A stretch of DNA of 64,000 nucleotides, from positions 27,459 to 91,458 of the forward strand of contig JABFXY010000082.1 in assembly GCA_013361525.1 (NCBI GenBank), read 5' to 3'. This document shows positions 1-8,014 of this stretch, one piece after another (the first letter of the stretch is position 1; every line of letters begins with the position of its first letter). The notes beneath the pieces are model-generated. The model searched no databases. It worked only from the letters and a program-made list of their open reading frames with translations, and had not been told where the DNA came from. This DNA comes from Polyangiaceae bacterium (lineage in GTDB: Bacteria; Myxococcota_A; Polyangia; Polyangiales; Polyangiaceae). The translations under genes and the position numbers were made by a program.

Positions 1-908
1 ATCGGGAAGCGCGACGGGAATCGAAATGGAACGCCGTAGGATGCGGCCCATCGCTCGAGATCGAGGAGTTGATATCGTCGTTTCGGCTCGGGCATCTCGA
101 AGAGCGGAACGTCGGGCGTGCCGATGCTGCGAAAGAGGCCACCGAGCAGGACCGGCTTGAGTGCGATCGTCGCGCCGGTGCGCGCCGTGATGGCTTCGAT
201 CTGCGTGCTCGCGAGGTACGCGAACGGCGACGAGAAATCGAAGTAGAAGTCGACCTCGGGTGCGACGGCGGGGGCCGACGGGCGCTCCGACGGACGATCC
301 TCGATCTCGCCGCTCGCGCGGAGCGCACGCTCCACGAAGGCCAACCGATCGTTGCCCCAGTAGAGATCCGCGCGCGTGTCGTCCGTCACGAAGAACGATG
401 GCGCGCCGAACACACCACAGTCGATCGCGCGCTCGGTGTTGATGCGGAGCGCATCCTTGATCCGCTGCTCGGACGCGGTGCGAATGGCGCGCGCACCGTC
501 GAGCCCGGCGCGATCGAGCGCAGCGCGAACCTCGGCATCGTTTTCTAGATCGCGTCCTTCGCGCCAATACGCGCCGAAGAGCGCATGCGTCGCGGCGCGA
601 AGATCATCGCAGGCGATCGCCGCGCGGAGCGCGAGGACCGTTCGCCGAGGATGATTCGCGGGCTCGTGCAGAACGACGCCGTCGACCTCCGCGGCGCGCT
701 CGAGCGCGCTCTTCATGTACTTCGCCTTCGACGCAGGGACGTCGTGCATCGGAACGTCGGGTGATCCGATCGCGCGGAACACGCCCCCGAGCAGCATCGG
801 GATGTACGTCACGTCGACGCCGACGCGCTCGGCGAGCGCCTCGATCCTGAGCGAGGCGAGGTATGCGTAGGGGCAAACGAAGTCGTAATAGAATTCGAGC
901 CGGCGCAT
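1..908 (-). CDS. Tandem 2-hydroxychromene-2-carboxylate isomerase/DsbA-fold protein (3' end beyond window)
   Basis: The frame reads from an ATG at 908 to the window edge without a stop, so only the first ~302 residues are visible. Two copies of a DsbA-like thioredoxin-fold domain (HCCA isomerase/kappa-GST family) lie head to tail. Copy 1 begins with FYYDFVCPYAYLAS (residues 6-19) and has LLGGVFRAIGSPDVP at about 39-53. Copy 2 starts at about residue 219 with DFYFDFSSPFAYLAS and repeats LLGGLFRSIGTPDVP. Family enzymes use glutathione or a CxxC/SPxx site; here copy 1 has Cys12-Pro and copy 2 has Ser227-Pro at the equivalent place, so the two may not be equivalent in activity. Single-domain members are about 200 residues, so this is a fusion. 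The substrate cannot be told from sequence. Fold assignment is confident; the reaction is not. Confidence 0.85.
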   Translation of the reverse strand, partial: MRRLEFYYDFVCPYAYLASLRIEALAERVGVDVTYIPMLLGGVFRAIGSPDVPMHDVPASKAKYMKSALERAAEVDGVVLHEPANHPRRTVLALRAAIACDDLRAATHALFGAYWREGRDLENDAEVRAALDRAGLDGARAIRTASEQRIKDALRINTERAIDCGVFGAPSFFVTDDTRADLYWGNDRLAFVERALRASGEIEDRPSERPSAPAVAPEVDFYFDFSSPFAYLASTQIEAITARTGATIALKPVLLGGLFRSIGTPDVPLFEMPEPKRRYQLLDLERWAASYGVPFRFPSRFP

Positions 909-1031
909 GCGCGCGCGACTCTAAATGGCGAACGCGCGATCGAAAAGAGCGCCCCGCTCCTCATCCTTCTGCCGCGCTGCGCTACGTCGCGGCTTGCGGC
1001 GTACGCGCCGCTTCTCTAAGCGCTATTCCCT

Positions 1032-2021
1032 ATGCGCTTTTGCTCTGATCTCGCTTCGTTTGCGGTCGTCATTGGTGTGCTGTCGCTCGGTTGTGGCGGT
1101 GAGGTTCCCGACGATGACGTCGGCGGCGGGCCGGCGGGCGGCTCGTCTTCCGATGGGGGCTCCGGCGGAACCGAGAACGCGACGACCGGCGGCATGGGCG
1201 GTCAGGGTGGACAGCCCTCCGAGGGCGGCGGCGGCGCCGAGCCCGTCGGCGGAAACAGCGAAGGCGGAGGTGGCGGCGCCGGCTGGCCGACGTGCGACAC
1301 GCAACCCGCTGGATCGCCCACGATGACGATCCCCGAGGTCTGGGAAGCGAACCCCGCAGCGCCCGAAGAAGCGTGGGTCCCCGGCGTGTACGTGACCGCG
1401 GTCTCGAACGGCGGCTGCACCGCTGGCGCGTCCTGCCAGATCTTCGTGCAGCAGGAAGAGAGCTACGCGGATCTCGACGCGGCGAGGCAGCAGAGCCTGC
1501 GCATCGGCGTCGCACCGACCGTGGCGATGTACTTCGAAGGCATCGACGTCGGCGACCGCATCGATCTCTACGCGCGCGCCGTACGCGACACCGAAGACGG
1601 CAAGAACGAGCTGATCTTCCTCGTTACGCCGAACCTCCCCGGTTGCGCCGCCGTCGTCGGCTCGGGTGATCCGCAGCCTGTGGTCGCGACGCTCGCCGAC
1701 TTGTCGGTCGCAGCGTACGAAGACGTGATGGGCCCGGTGCTCGTTCGCGTGAACGGCGTCTCGGGCAACCCGAACCCGCCCGCCGAGACGTTCGCTTTGT
1801 GGACCACGGGCCAAGCGCCGGACGGCGACATCACGACGGTGACGAGCCTGTCACCGTTCTTCCTGGCGGGCGGCGCGTTCACCGGCCTCACCGACGGCAT
1901 GAACACCAACTTCAATCACGTCGTCGGTGTGTTCGGTCTCTTCGTGCCGCCGGCGGATCCGCTCATCAAATACGAGGAAATCTACGTCCGTTCGGACGCG
2001 GACTATCCACTCGCGAACTGA
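1032..2021 (+). CDS. Lipoprotein with Gly/Ser-rich linker and possible OB-like domain
   Basis: A 329-residue exported lipoprotein. The N-terminus is a signal peptide ending in LSLGC, with Cys21 as lipidation site, followed by about 70 residues of Gly/Ser/Glu-rich linker typical of myxobacterial outer-membrane lipoproteins. The rest (about 85-329) is a globular domain containing two Cys in GGCTAGASC and two blocks that alternate beta-strand-like segments (IFVQQEESYADL, then GDRIDLYARAV). That pattern recalls OB-fold domains of DUF5689/nuclease-associated type, but the match is by eye only. No catalytic motif is evident. Its end overlaps by 19 bases the end of the convergent gene on the other strand. 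Function unknown; probably cell-surface or periplasmic binding. Confidence 0.8.
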   Translation: MRFCSDLASFAVVIGVLSLGCGGEVPDDDVGGGPAGGSSSDGGSGGTENATTGGMGGQGGQPSEGGGGAEPVGGNSEGGGGGAGWPTCDTQPAGSPTMTIPEVWEANPAAPEEAWVPGVYVTAVSNGGCTAGASCQIFVQQEESYADLDAARQQSLRIGVAPTVAMYFEGIDVGDRIDLYARAVRDTEDGKNELIFLVTPNLPGCAAVVGSGDPQPVVATLADLSVAAYEDVMGPVLVRVNGVSGNPNPPAETFALWTTGQAPDGDITTVTSLSPFFLAGGAFTGLTDGMNTNFNHVVGVFGLFVPPADPLIKYEEIYVRSDADYPLAN

Positions 2022-2356
2022 CTGGGTGACGAGGGCCGCAGCTCTCCATCGGGGATCTGCGGCTCCTCGAAGATTGGGTACCGATACTTCTCGAGCACAC
2101 GATTGAGGACGAAGCGGACCGCGAGCACGAGGCCGACGTCGTCGACCCACGCGACCACCGGGAAGAGCGCTTCCGGTACGGCGTCGAGGGGAAACACTAC
2201 GTAAAGAAGTGTTGCGAGCGCCGTCAGCTTGAGGCCCCAGTGCGCGCGCGAATCGCGGAGCACGCGGCTGAGGACGACGAGGTCACCGAGGAACGGCACG
2301 ACGGAAAATCCGCGCCTTTTCTTGGTCAACGAGCGGTTCTTCACGCCCGTCAACAT
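2003..2356 (-). CDS. YkvA (DUF1232) family small membrane protein
   Basis: A 117-residue protein starting at the ATG at 2356; an upstream TTG at 2440 is in frame but would add a non-family N-terminal stretch. The core HWGLKLTALATLLYVVFPLD followed by VPEALFPVVAWVDDVGLV is the YkvA/DUF1232 signature: a hydrophobic helix, the PLDxxPE turn, then D-D-x-x-L-x-x-A. Members are small inner-membrane proteins of unknown function. The C-terminus is a short polar tail. The 3' end overlaps the convergent lipoprotein gene by 19 bases, so the two transcripts converge without a visible terminator. Family assignment is good; the start is uncertain. Confidence 0.75.
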   Translation of the reverse strand: MLTGVKNRSLTKKRRGFSVVPFLGDLVVLSRVLRDSRAHWGLKLTALATLLYVVFPLDAVPEALFPVVAWVDDVGLVLAVRFVLNRVLEKYRYPIFEEPQIPDGELRPSSPSQFASG

Positions 2357-2526
2357 GCATTCGAATGGGGGCAGCGCAATGCCTGGGCCAGCAAGGGCGC
2401 GATCGGCGCGCACGTTTGCGCCGCCCTTGGTTACAGGCAACGCTCTACCCTTCTCGAAACGAGGAACGCGCTCGGCCCGTACCTGTCGGCTGCGAGGGCC
2501 GTTCTTCGCAAATCTTCGACGCCGCT

Positions 2527-3843
2527 ATGAAGAGGGAAGGGATCGTCATCGCGATCGCGCTCGTTGCCCATGGAGGTTTCCTCCTCGGCGCGCGCTCCTT
2601 TCCCAAGCCGACCTGGTTGGTCGCTCGAATGGGATCCGGCGGCGCGATGACGATCGTGGATCTCGGAGGCAGCCCATCGGCGCCCGGCGCGCCGCAGGCG
2701 GTCATCGAGCAACCCGCGGCGACGATCGCGCCAGAGCCTGCGACCGCCGAGCCTGCGACCGCCGAGCCTTCGAGCCTCGAGCCCTCGCATGTCGAGCGTG
2801 CCGACCCCGCCGAGGCTGCCGAGCCCAGCGCCCCTCCGGCCGAGCGCGAGGTCGTCGCGCAGCCGCCGTCAGCGACCGGGGACGATGTTATCGCGCGAGC
2901 CGAGACGCCGCCGTCGAATGAGACCGCGCCCGGCGCGACGACCACCGCGCCCACGCCGGACAGCGCGGACACGTGGAGTTCTCCGTCGTCGGAGTCGCCG
3001 CCGACTTCGTTATCCGGCTTGTTGGGACCTTCGCTCTCGGGCTTGAACGTCGCGCGACAAGTCGCGATCGATGGCGCTGCGCCTTCCGCTGCGCCGACCA
3101 CGACGCCGGCCGCGCCTACCGTCGACAAGAAGAAGGCGAACGACGTTCTGGCGTCGACAATCGTCGGTCAGGATCGCCAGAAGGGTATCGATCTGCCCGC
3201 GACGGGCATCGTCGTCAGCTCGGTGAGCGATGCGACGCGGGCTCTGCCCGTTCCGCACAACACGCGCGCATCGTTCGAGGTGAAGCTGGGGCCCGGTGGC
3301 AAGGTCGCAGGCGTTCGCGTGATGAGCTCGTCGGGCGGTGACGCCGCCGCATGGGAAGGCGCAGCAAAGGCCGTGGCCTCCAGCTTGTCGGCGAAGTCGT
3401 TGTCGCTCGGGGACGCCGCGAAGTCGGGAGCGACGATCGTCGTCGGCGTCACCGTCAAACACGTCTACCCGACCGCGACGGCGAAGGGCGCGGACGTGAA
3501 GCCCGTTTGCGCCAACCAGATCATCAACGACATCGCCGATGCTGCGGACAACAAGGCTGCGCCAGCGCCCGAGTCGACGGTGCCGCTGTTTCAAGACGAG
3601 AACGGTAGGCCCTGCATCCCGATCGGCATCGGTGGAACGGCGGACGCCGCGAACATCGGCGCCAAGAAGCAGATTCAAGTTCACACCACGTCGAAGGTGC
3701 TGGTCGGCGGGAAAGAGGCGCTGCCGACCGTCGAGAAGGTGAACAAGGACCCGTTTTGGTTGCCCTCGACGAAAGAGGGCCCGCGCCCGGTCGCGCCGTA
3801 CAAGATGCGGAAGTACAAGCGCGACCGCGAGAAGAAGAAGTAG
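2527..3843 (+). CDS. TonB/TolA-like periplasmic protein with N-terminal anchor
   Basis: A 438-residue protein beginning at the ATG at 2527. A short cytoplasmic MKRE is followed by one hydrophobic anchor (about residues 5-22) and a long Pro/Ala/Glu-rich region (about 45-200) with PATAEPATAEP repeats, the usual periplasm-spanning linker of energy transducers. From about 245 there is a folded segment, RASFEVKLGPGGKVAGVRVM and onward, resembling the TonB/TolA C-terminal fold (strand, GxxxxVxVxxSSG, helix). The C-terminal 150 residues (Cys in VKPVCANQI and GRPCIPIG) are unlike standard TonB, and the end is very basic. No ExbB/ExbD genes are adjacent. Could be an orphan TonB-like protein or another envelope-spanning linker. 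Confidence 0.65.
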   Translation: MKREGIVIAIALVAHGGFLLGARSFPKPTWLVARMGSGGAMTIVDLGGSPSAPGAPQAVIEQPAATIAPEPATAEPATAEPSSLEPSHVERADPAEAAEPSAPPAEREVVAQPPSATGDDVIARAETPPSNETAPGATTTAPTPDSADTWSSPSSESPPTSLSGLLGPSLSGLNVARQVAIDGAAPSAAPTTTPAAPTVDKKKANDVLASTIVGQDRQKGIDLPATGIVVSSVSDATRALPVPHNTRASFEVKLGPGGKVAGVRVMSSSGGDAAAWEGAAKAVASSLSAKSLSLGDAAKSGATIVVGVTVKHVYPTATAKGADVKPVCANQIINDIADAADNKAAPAPESTVPLFQDENGRPCIPIGIGGTADAANIGAKKQIQVHTTSKVLVGGKEALPTVEKVNKDPFWLPSTKEGPRPVAPYKMRKYKRDREKKK

Positions 3844-3935
3844 GCGGCGCGCTCTCGCGTGGGCCGATGTTGCCGACTGCGGACGTGCGAGCCGTCTCCG
3901 GGCGCCGTCATCCGCGCGTCGCGGTCGACGAAGAC

Positions 3936-3991
3936 AAAAAAAAGAAGCGCCAGTTCGACGGCGGGGGGGGGGAACCGTCGCAGGCGCTTCT
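3936..3991 (-). terminator. Rho-independent terminator of the PilZ gene
   Basis: Arms AGAAGCGCC (3943-3951) and GGCGCTTCT (3983-3991) are perfectly complementary; an inner stem CGACGG/CCGTCG continues the hairpin around a G-rich loop holding ten consecutive G. On the minus strand the hairpin is followed by eight T (complement of the A run 3936-3943). It lies 139 bases after the stop of the double-PilZ gene, in the right orientation. Confidence 0.8.
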
Positions 3992-4129
3992 GCCTATGCG
4001 GTTTGCAGGCTGCGTGCCATCGGTCTCATGCGGCAAAGTCGCCTCGAAATATCGCGAGCGGCGGTCTGTAATGTCTCAGAACGAGTCATACTGATGTTCG
4101 AAAGTGGAAGACGAATTGCGTCTCAGCTT

Positions 4130-5044
4130 TCAACCGCCTTTCAAAGCTGCGTAGGCGGTGTTCATGAACTCGGCAAACAGCACTTCTCGCACGGGCTCGA
4201 GGGGGGTGAACTCCACCCCCACATGCGCCCATGCGCCTTCCACGGGTGAGATGCGACGTAGGACACCGTCGCGACGGAACGAGAAGCTCGTCCCCGGCTG
4301 AATCAGGTTCACGATGACGGGCTCGCCAATCTGCGCCTGCAGGTCCGACACGGCGACCGTCGCCCCGATCATCGAGACGTCGACCGTCTGCGCGGTGTGG
4401 ATCGACCGCGGCGTCCGAAGCCGAAGCTCGAGCTGCATGTGGATACGCGGGGCACGACGTCGCTCGGGGCCCGCGTATGGCGGCGGTGTCGGGCTCGCGG
4501 GTGCGGGGCCAGGCCCCGTCGGTGGCGACGGCGGTTGGGGAGCTTGAGGTGGCTGTGGCGGCGCAGGAGGTTGCGGCGGTTGAGGAGGAATTGGTGGTGC
4601 CGGCCGCGCCCCCGGAGGGGTCGTCGGCATGGGCGGTGGAACCGAGGCGGACCGCGGCAACGGCGGCGGAATCGACACCTTCGGATTTGTCCCCGGCGAC
4701 AGTTGCGTCGGTGCGGATGGGCCCGGAGCGATGCTCGCCCCGGGCGATCGGAGCTGCTGCTGGACGAATTCGTCCCAATCCGGGTTCGTCGAGCGACCGA
4801 AGAACTCGAGGCCGATGACGCCATCGGCGGCGTGAACCACCATCGCGTGCGCCGTCACGCTCTTGCCGGTGGGCAGGGCGACGTCGATCTGAACCAGCTG
4901 TCGGATCGGCGGCGTCTCGTCCAACTTCACGCTGAGCCCATGGAAGCTCGCGTTGATGGTCGAACCGGACAGCGGTCGTTTGCCCACCTTGATCGTGATG
5001 GGCAGGTCGATGGGGGCGCGCTTGTCGCGCCGGCGCTCGTTCAT
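4130..5044 (-). CDS. Double PilZ-domain protein with proline-rich linker
   Basis: A 304-residue cytoplasmic protein with two PilZ domains. PilZ binds cyclic di-GMP through RxxxR and (D/N)xSxxG. Domain 1 (about 1-95) has RRDKR at 5-9 and NASFHG at 31-36; domain 2 (about 190-290) has RRAPR at 196-200 and DVSMIG at 222-227, so both keep the binding residues. They are joined by about 90 residues dominated by PP, QPP and APP, which should be flexible or extended. This suggests a two-site c-di-GMP receptor whose domains can be brought together or separated. No output domain is fused, so it probably acts on a partner. A strong terminator follows. Confidence 0.9.
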   Translation of the reverse strand: MNERRRDKRAPIDLPITIKVGKRPLSGSTINASFHGLSVKLDETPPIRQLVQIDVALPTGKSVTAHAMVVHAADGVIGLEFFGRSTNPDWDEFVQQQLRSPGASIAPGPSAPTQLSPGTNPKVSIPPPLPRSASVPPPMPTTPPGARPAPPIPPQPPQPPAPPQPPQAPQPPSPPTGPGPAPASPTPPPYAGPERRRAPRIHMQLELRLRTPRSIHTAQTVDVSMIGATVAVSDLQAQIGEPVIVNLIQPGTSFSFRRDGVLRRISPVEGAWAHVGVEFTPLEPVREVLFAEFMNTAYAALKGG

Positions 5045-5488
5045 GCCTTCCTCGGACTGGTCCTCGGACCGTCAGACAGCGAAAGCCTCTGCGCGCGCGA
5101 AAGCGCGGCCATAAACCCTCACCCCCGGGGTCGCGGTGCAGCACGCGCGACGGCGGAGCGGGCCTAGAATAGAATGGTTTCGCACACGTCTATCTGCCGC
5201 CTGGCGGTCGTCCACTTCCTAGCAGACTGCCGCGGTGACCACACCGGCGGAGTGCAAGCCGAGGCATCTCCCCGAGACCCCTCTCGATTCGCCCCCCTCA
5301 TCAGCCCGGTTTTCCCACACGGCCTCACCGATTCGAAAAAGATCCGCTGGATCTCGTAGGCCCCATCAAGTCTGCCGCGTCTATCCTCCCGCACCTCAGC
5401 TGGACCACGGTAGATCCCAGACGCCGCACCGAAGATCGACCGGGGCACGCCGCTTGCGAATCCCCGACCAACCCACCAAGGAGTGACC
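5045..5488. other. Intergenic region, divergent promoters expected
   Basis: About 440 bases between the divergently transcribed PilZ gene and the small secreted protein. The short open frames here have no conserved features and atypical composition. Both flanking promoters should lie here, but I see no convincing -35/-10 pair, repeat or RNA structure. The only clear signal is the ribosome binding site of the right-hand gene. Confidence 0.5.
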
Positions 5489-5896
5489 ATGAAGATCCGC
5501 TTTGCTCTCGCTGCACTCGCGCTTGGATCCGCCGCCATGTTGCCGAGCGCGCTCGCCGAAGAGTCCCTCGACGGCAAGGGCGTCGTGGAAGCCAAGTTCG
5601 ACGCCAAGGCAAAGAAGGTGAACATCGTCATCAAGGGCAAGAGCGACGGCATCTACGTCAACAAGGACTACCCGCTCAAGTGCACCTTGAAGGCGAAGGA
5701 CGGGGGCAAGGTCGACAAGACCGAGCTGAAGAAGGAAGACGCGAAGTACGAGGACGTCGCGGGTAAGGCGGGCAAGGCGAAGACGGCGACGTTCTCCGTC
5801 GGCGCCGACAAGAACGTCGAGGGCGAGTGCAAGATGGTCGTTTGCAGCGACAGCGCCTGCTCGAGCCCGTTCAAGGTCTCCTTCACCTCGAACTGA
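5489..5896 (+). CDS. Small secreted lysine-rich protein of unknown function
   Basis: A 135-residue protein starting at the ATG at 5489, preceded by AAGGAG five bases upstream; the in-frame GTG at 5483 lies inside that ribosome binding site and is unlikely to be used. Residues 1-20 form a Sec signal peptide ending LPSALAEE. The mature protein is Lys/Asp/Gly-rich, with predicted beta strands (KVNIVIKGKSDGIYVN, KTATFSVGAD, CKMVVCSDSACSSPFKVSF) and four Cys that could make two disulfides. It looks like a small beta-sandwich secreted protein. No family recognised. Strong translation signals and a downstream terminator suggest an independently and well expressed gene. Confidence 0.8.
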   Translation: MKIRFALAALALGSAAMLPSALAEESLDGKGVVEAKFDAKAKKVNIVIKGKSDGIYVNKDYPLKCTLKAKDGGKVDKTELKKEDAKYEDVAGKAGKAKTATFSVGADKNVEGECKMVVCSDSACSSPFKVSFTSN

Positions 5897-5961
5897 CGCG
5901 CGTGTGATGTCGGAGGGACGCCTGCCGTAGCGGGGACGCAGGCGTCGCATTCGCAAGTCGG

Positions 5962-5997
5962 ACGGCCGGCGCGATGCGCTCGGCCGTTTTGCTTTTG
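5962..5997 (+). terminator. Rho-independent terminator after the small secreted protein
   Basis: ACGGCC (5962-5967) pairs with GGCCGT (5982-5987) around a 14-base loop, followed by TTTTGCTTTT. A second perfect 9-bp hairpin, GACGCCTGC/GCAGGCGTC at 5917-5925 and 5938-5946, lies just before it without a T run. Orientation fits the upstream plus-strand gene. Confidence 0.7.
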
Positions 5998-6019
5998 TCG
6001 CGCGCTCGACGACCCACGC

Positions 6020-6700
6020 TCAGTCGTCGCGTGCTGCCCACTCGCAGACGGACACTTGCGCCGCCTGGCACGCGACGCTGCTCCAGCTTCGGGTGCCGTC
6101 CTCGGCGACGTCGAGCGCCAGACAATCGAGCCCTGCCTCGCCGACGGGTTGTCCCGGCGCCCAGTTCGTGAACGCGCCGAACGTCTCGCCGTTGAGCCAC
6201 GTCCACTGAGCTTCCACGCGATACCCTCCGATGAAGGAACGCACCGGCGAGCCCGCGCTCAACGTGTTGTCGATCATGTCCTCTTCGGCTGCGCGCGTCG
6301 CGGTCGTGAGGTAGGCGCCCGGTCTCCACGCTTCGCATGCTGCCTGCGCCTCGTCCCACGTCATCGGCGAGAGGTTCGCGTGGTAGCAATGAAAGAGGTC
6401 GGGCGACTTGTACTCGTTCGGTCCGTCACAGACCGTGATGCAATCGAGACAGGTGCCTTCCGGGGACAGCGTCTCTTCGCACTCCTCACCGTCTTGGAGG
6501 ACTCCGTCTCCGCAACTTTGGAGGGTTCCACTCAGCGAGGAGTGGCCTTGTCCACCTTCCGGGGACGCGCCTGCTCCGTCACCTCCAACATTCCCGCCGC
6601 CGATCGAGACTTCGTCGTCCGCTGCGATTCCTCCGCAGCGAACGAGGAGTAAAACGGACAATACGGCGGGACCACGTCGCGTCACCAGTGCGTGCTTCAT
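6020..6700 (-). CDS. Lipoprotein with C-type lectin-like domain
   Basis: A 226-residue exported protein. The signal peptide ends LLLVRC, an unusual lipobox with Arg at -1; then comes a Gly/Ser-rich linker and a short Cys-rich segment (CGDGVLQDGEECEE, then CLDCITVC, about 62-92) of the kind seen in myxobacterial disulfide-repeat proteins. Residues about 98-222 are a C-type lectin fold: LFHCYH, W-D-E-A-Q-A-A-C, FIGGYR, WTWLNGETFGAFTNWAPGQP and a final C-x-A-x-x-V-S-V-C-E-W. The Cys spacing fits the two conserved disulfides. The sugar/calcium motif is not a canonical EPN or QPD, so carbohydrate specificity is unclear. Likely surface adhesion or binding. The downstream aminotransferase is unrelated. 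Confidence 0.85.
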   Translation of the reverse strand: MKHALVTRRGPAVLSVLLLVRCGGIAADDEVSIGGGNVGGDGAGASPEGGQGHSSLSGTLQSCGDGVLQDGEECEETLSPEGTCLDCITVCDGPNEYKSPDLFHCYHANLSPMTWDEAQAACEAWRPGAYLTTATRAAEEDMIDNTLSAGSPVRSFIGGYRVEAQWTWLNGETFGAFTNWAPGQPVGEAGLDCLALDVAEDGTRSWSSVACQAAQVSVCEWAARDD

Positions 6701-6730
6701 CGTCGGGCCAAACTTCAGCTTGAAGGATCT

Positions 6731-7876
6731 CTAGAGACCCCTCAACCGCTGCGCGGCCTCTTCGAGAACGTCGACTTCCTTCGCGTAGCAAAAACGCGCA
6801 AGCTTCTCCCCGACTGGGTCGGCATAGAACGACGTGCCTGGCACGGCTGCGATCTTGGTGATCTCGAGCAGCTTCATACATGCGGCTTTCGACGTCGATT
6901 CACCGAGCCGCGTGATGTCCGCGAGCACGTAGTACGCACCGCGCGGCACGTACGGTGTGAGGCCCGCGTCCGCGAGCGCGCTGCAGAGGATGTCGCGCTT
7001 CTTCGTGTAAGCGGCGGTCATCTCCTCGTAATAAGCCTCGGGCATCGCGAGGCCCGGCAACATGGCAAATTGCAGCGGCGTCGGGGCACACACGTAGAGC
7101 AGATCGTGCGCGATCTCGATTCGCTTCGCTGCCGGCGCGGGCGCGGTCAGATAGCCGAGCCGCCAGCCCGTGATGGCGAACGTTTTCGAGAAGCCTGAGA
7201 GCGTGATCGTTCGCTCCTTCGCACCGGGCCGTGTCGCGAGGGGGACGTGCTTCGTTCCGTCGTAGAGGATGTGCTCGTAGATCTCGTCGGTGATGGCGAT
7301 GAGATCGTGGCGCTCACAGAGCGCGACGATTTGATCGAGCTCGTCCTCGCGAAAGACTTTGCCGCTCGGGTTCGCTGGCGTGCAGACGACGATGGCGCGC
7401 GTCTTCGGGGTGATTGCGCGCTCGAGCTCCGCGGGGTCGTACGCCCACTCGGGCGGACGCGTCGGGACGAGCTTCGGCACGAGGCCGAGCGTCACGAGCG
7501 TGTTGTAGTGGTAGCCGTAATACGGCTCGAAGAGGATCACCTCGTCGCCCGGATCGAGCAGCGCGAGACACGCCGCCGCGAAGCCGCCGGTTGCGCCGGA
7601 CGTGACGATGACCTCGCTCTCGGGGTCGTACGACAGACCGTAGCGCCGCTCGACCTTGGCGGCGATCGCCTGGCGCAGGGGCGCGATGCCGTTCGGCGCC
7701 GTGTAGATGACGCGGTTCTCGTCGATTGCGCCCTTTGCGCCGCCGGCAACCGGCGGTGGTGTGGGCAGGTCGCAGATCCCTTGGCCGAGGTTGATGCCGC
7801 GTACCGCGTCGCAGGCGCGGCTCATCGAGCGGATGTCGCTGATGACGAGGGAGGCGAGCCGTTGTCCAAGTCGCAT
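6731..7876 (-). CDS. Class I/II PLP-dependent aminotransferase
   Basis: A 381-residue fold-type I aminotransferase starting at the ATG at 7876; an in-frame TTG at 7888 is the alternative. Signatures: INLGQGICDLPTP near the N-terminus, SGATGGF for phosphate binding, PANPSG (Asn about 169), ITDEIYEHILYDG (Asp about 197 to the pyridine N), SGFSKTFAITGWRLGY (Lys about 231 forms the Schiff base, Arg about 239 binds phosphate), and a C-terminal ARFCYAK arginine for the substrate carboxylate. This resembles the kynurenine/methionine/aspartate (class I gamma) branch. Substrate cannot be fixed from sequence. It is divergent from the MATE exporter with a 138-bp gap. Confidence 0.93.
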   Translation of the reverse strand: MRLGQRLASLVISDIRSMSRACDAVRGINLGQGICDLPTPPPVAGGAKGAIDENRVIYTAPNGIAPLRQAIAAKVERRYGLSYDPESEVIVTSGATGGFAAACLALLDPGDEVILFEPYYGYHYNTLVTLGLVPKLVPTRPPEWAYDPAELERAITPKTRAIVVCTPANPSGKVFREDELDQIVALCERHDLIAITDEIYEHILYDGTKHVPLATRPGAKERTITLSGFSKTFAITGWRLGYLTAPAPAAKRIEIAHDLLYVCAPTPLQFAMLPGLAMPEAYYEEMTAAYTKKRDILCSALADAGLTPYVPRGAYYVLADITRLGESTSKAACMKLLEITKIAAVPGTSFYADPVGEKLARFCYAKEVDVLEEAAQRLRGL

Positions 7877-8014
7877 GTTGGCCGGCAAATCCTGCAGGTG
7901 GCGAGGGGCCGGGGCAAGCGGATAGCCGGGCCGCTCGACTGTCCGTTCCGCGAAGCTCCGGGATCAACCCCTGTTTGCACGGAATGAGCCCGCTTCGAGC
8001 AGCGTACCGACGAG

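Noticed and set aside
5174..5359. A 61-residue plus-strand open frame in the PilZ/secreted-protein gap
   Set aside because: No ribosome binding site and no coherent hydrophobic or conserved pattern.
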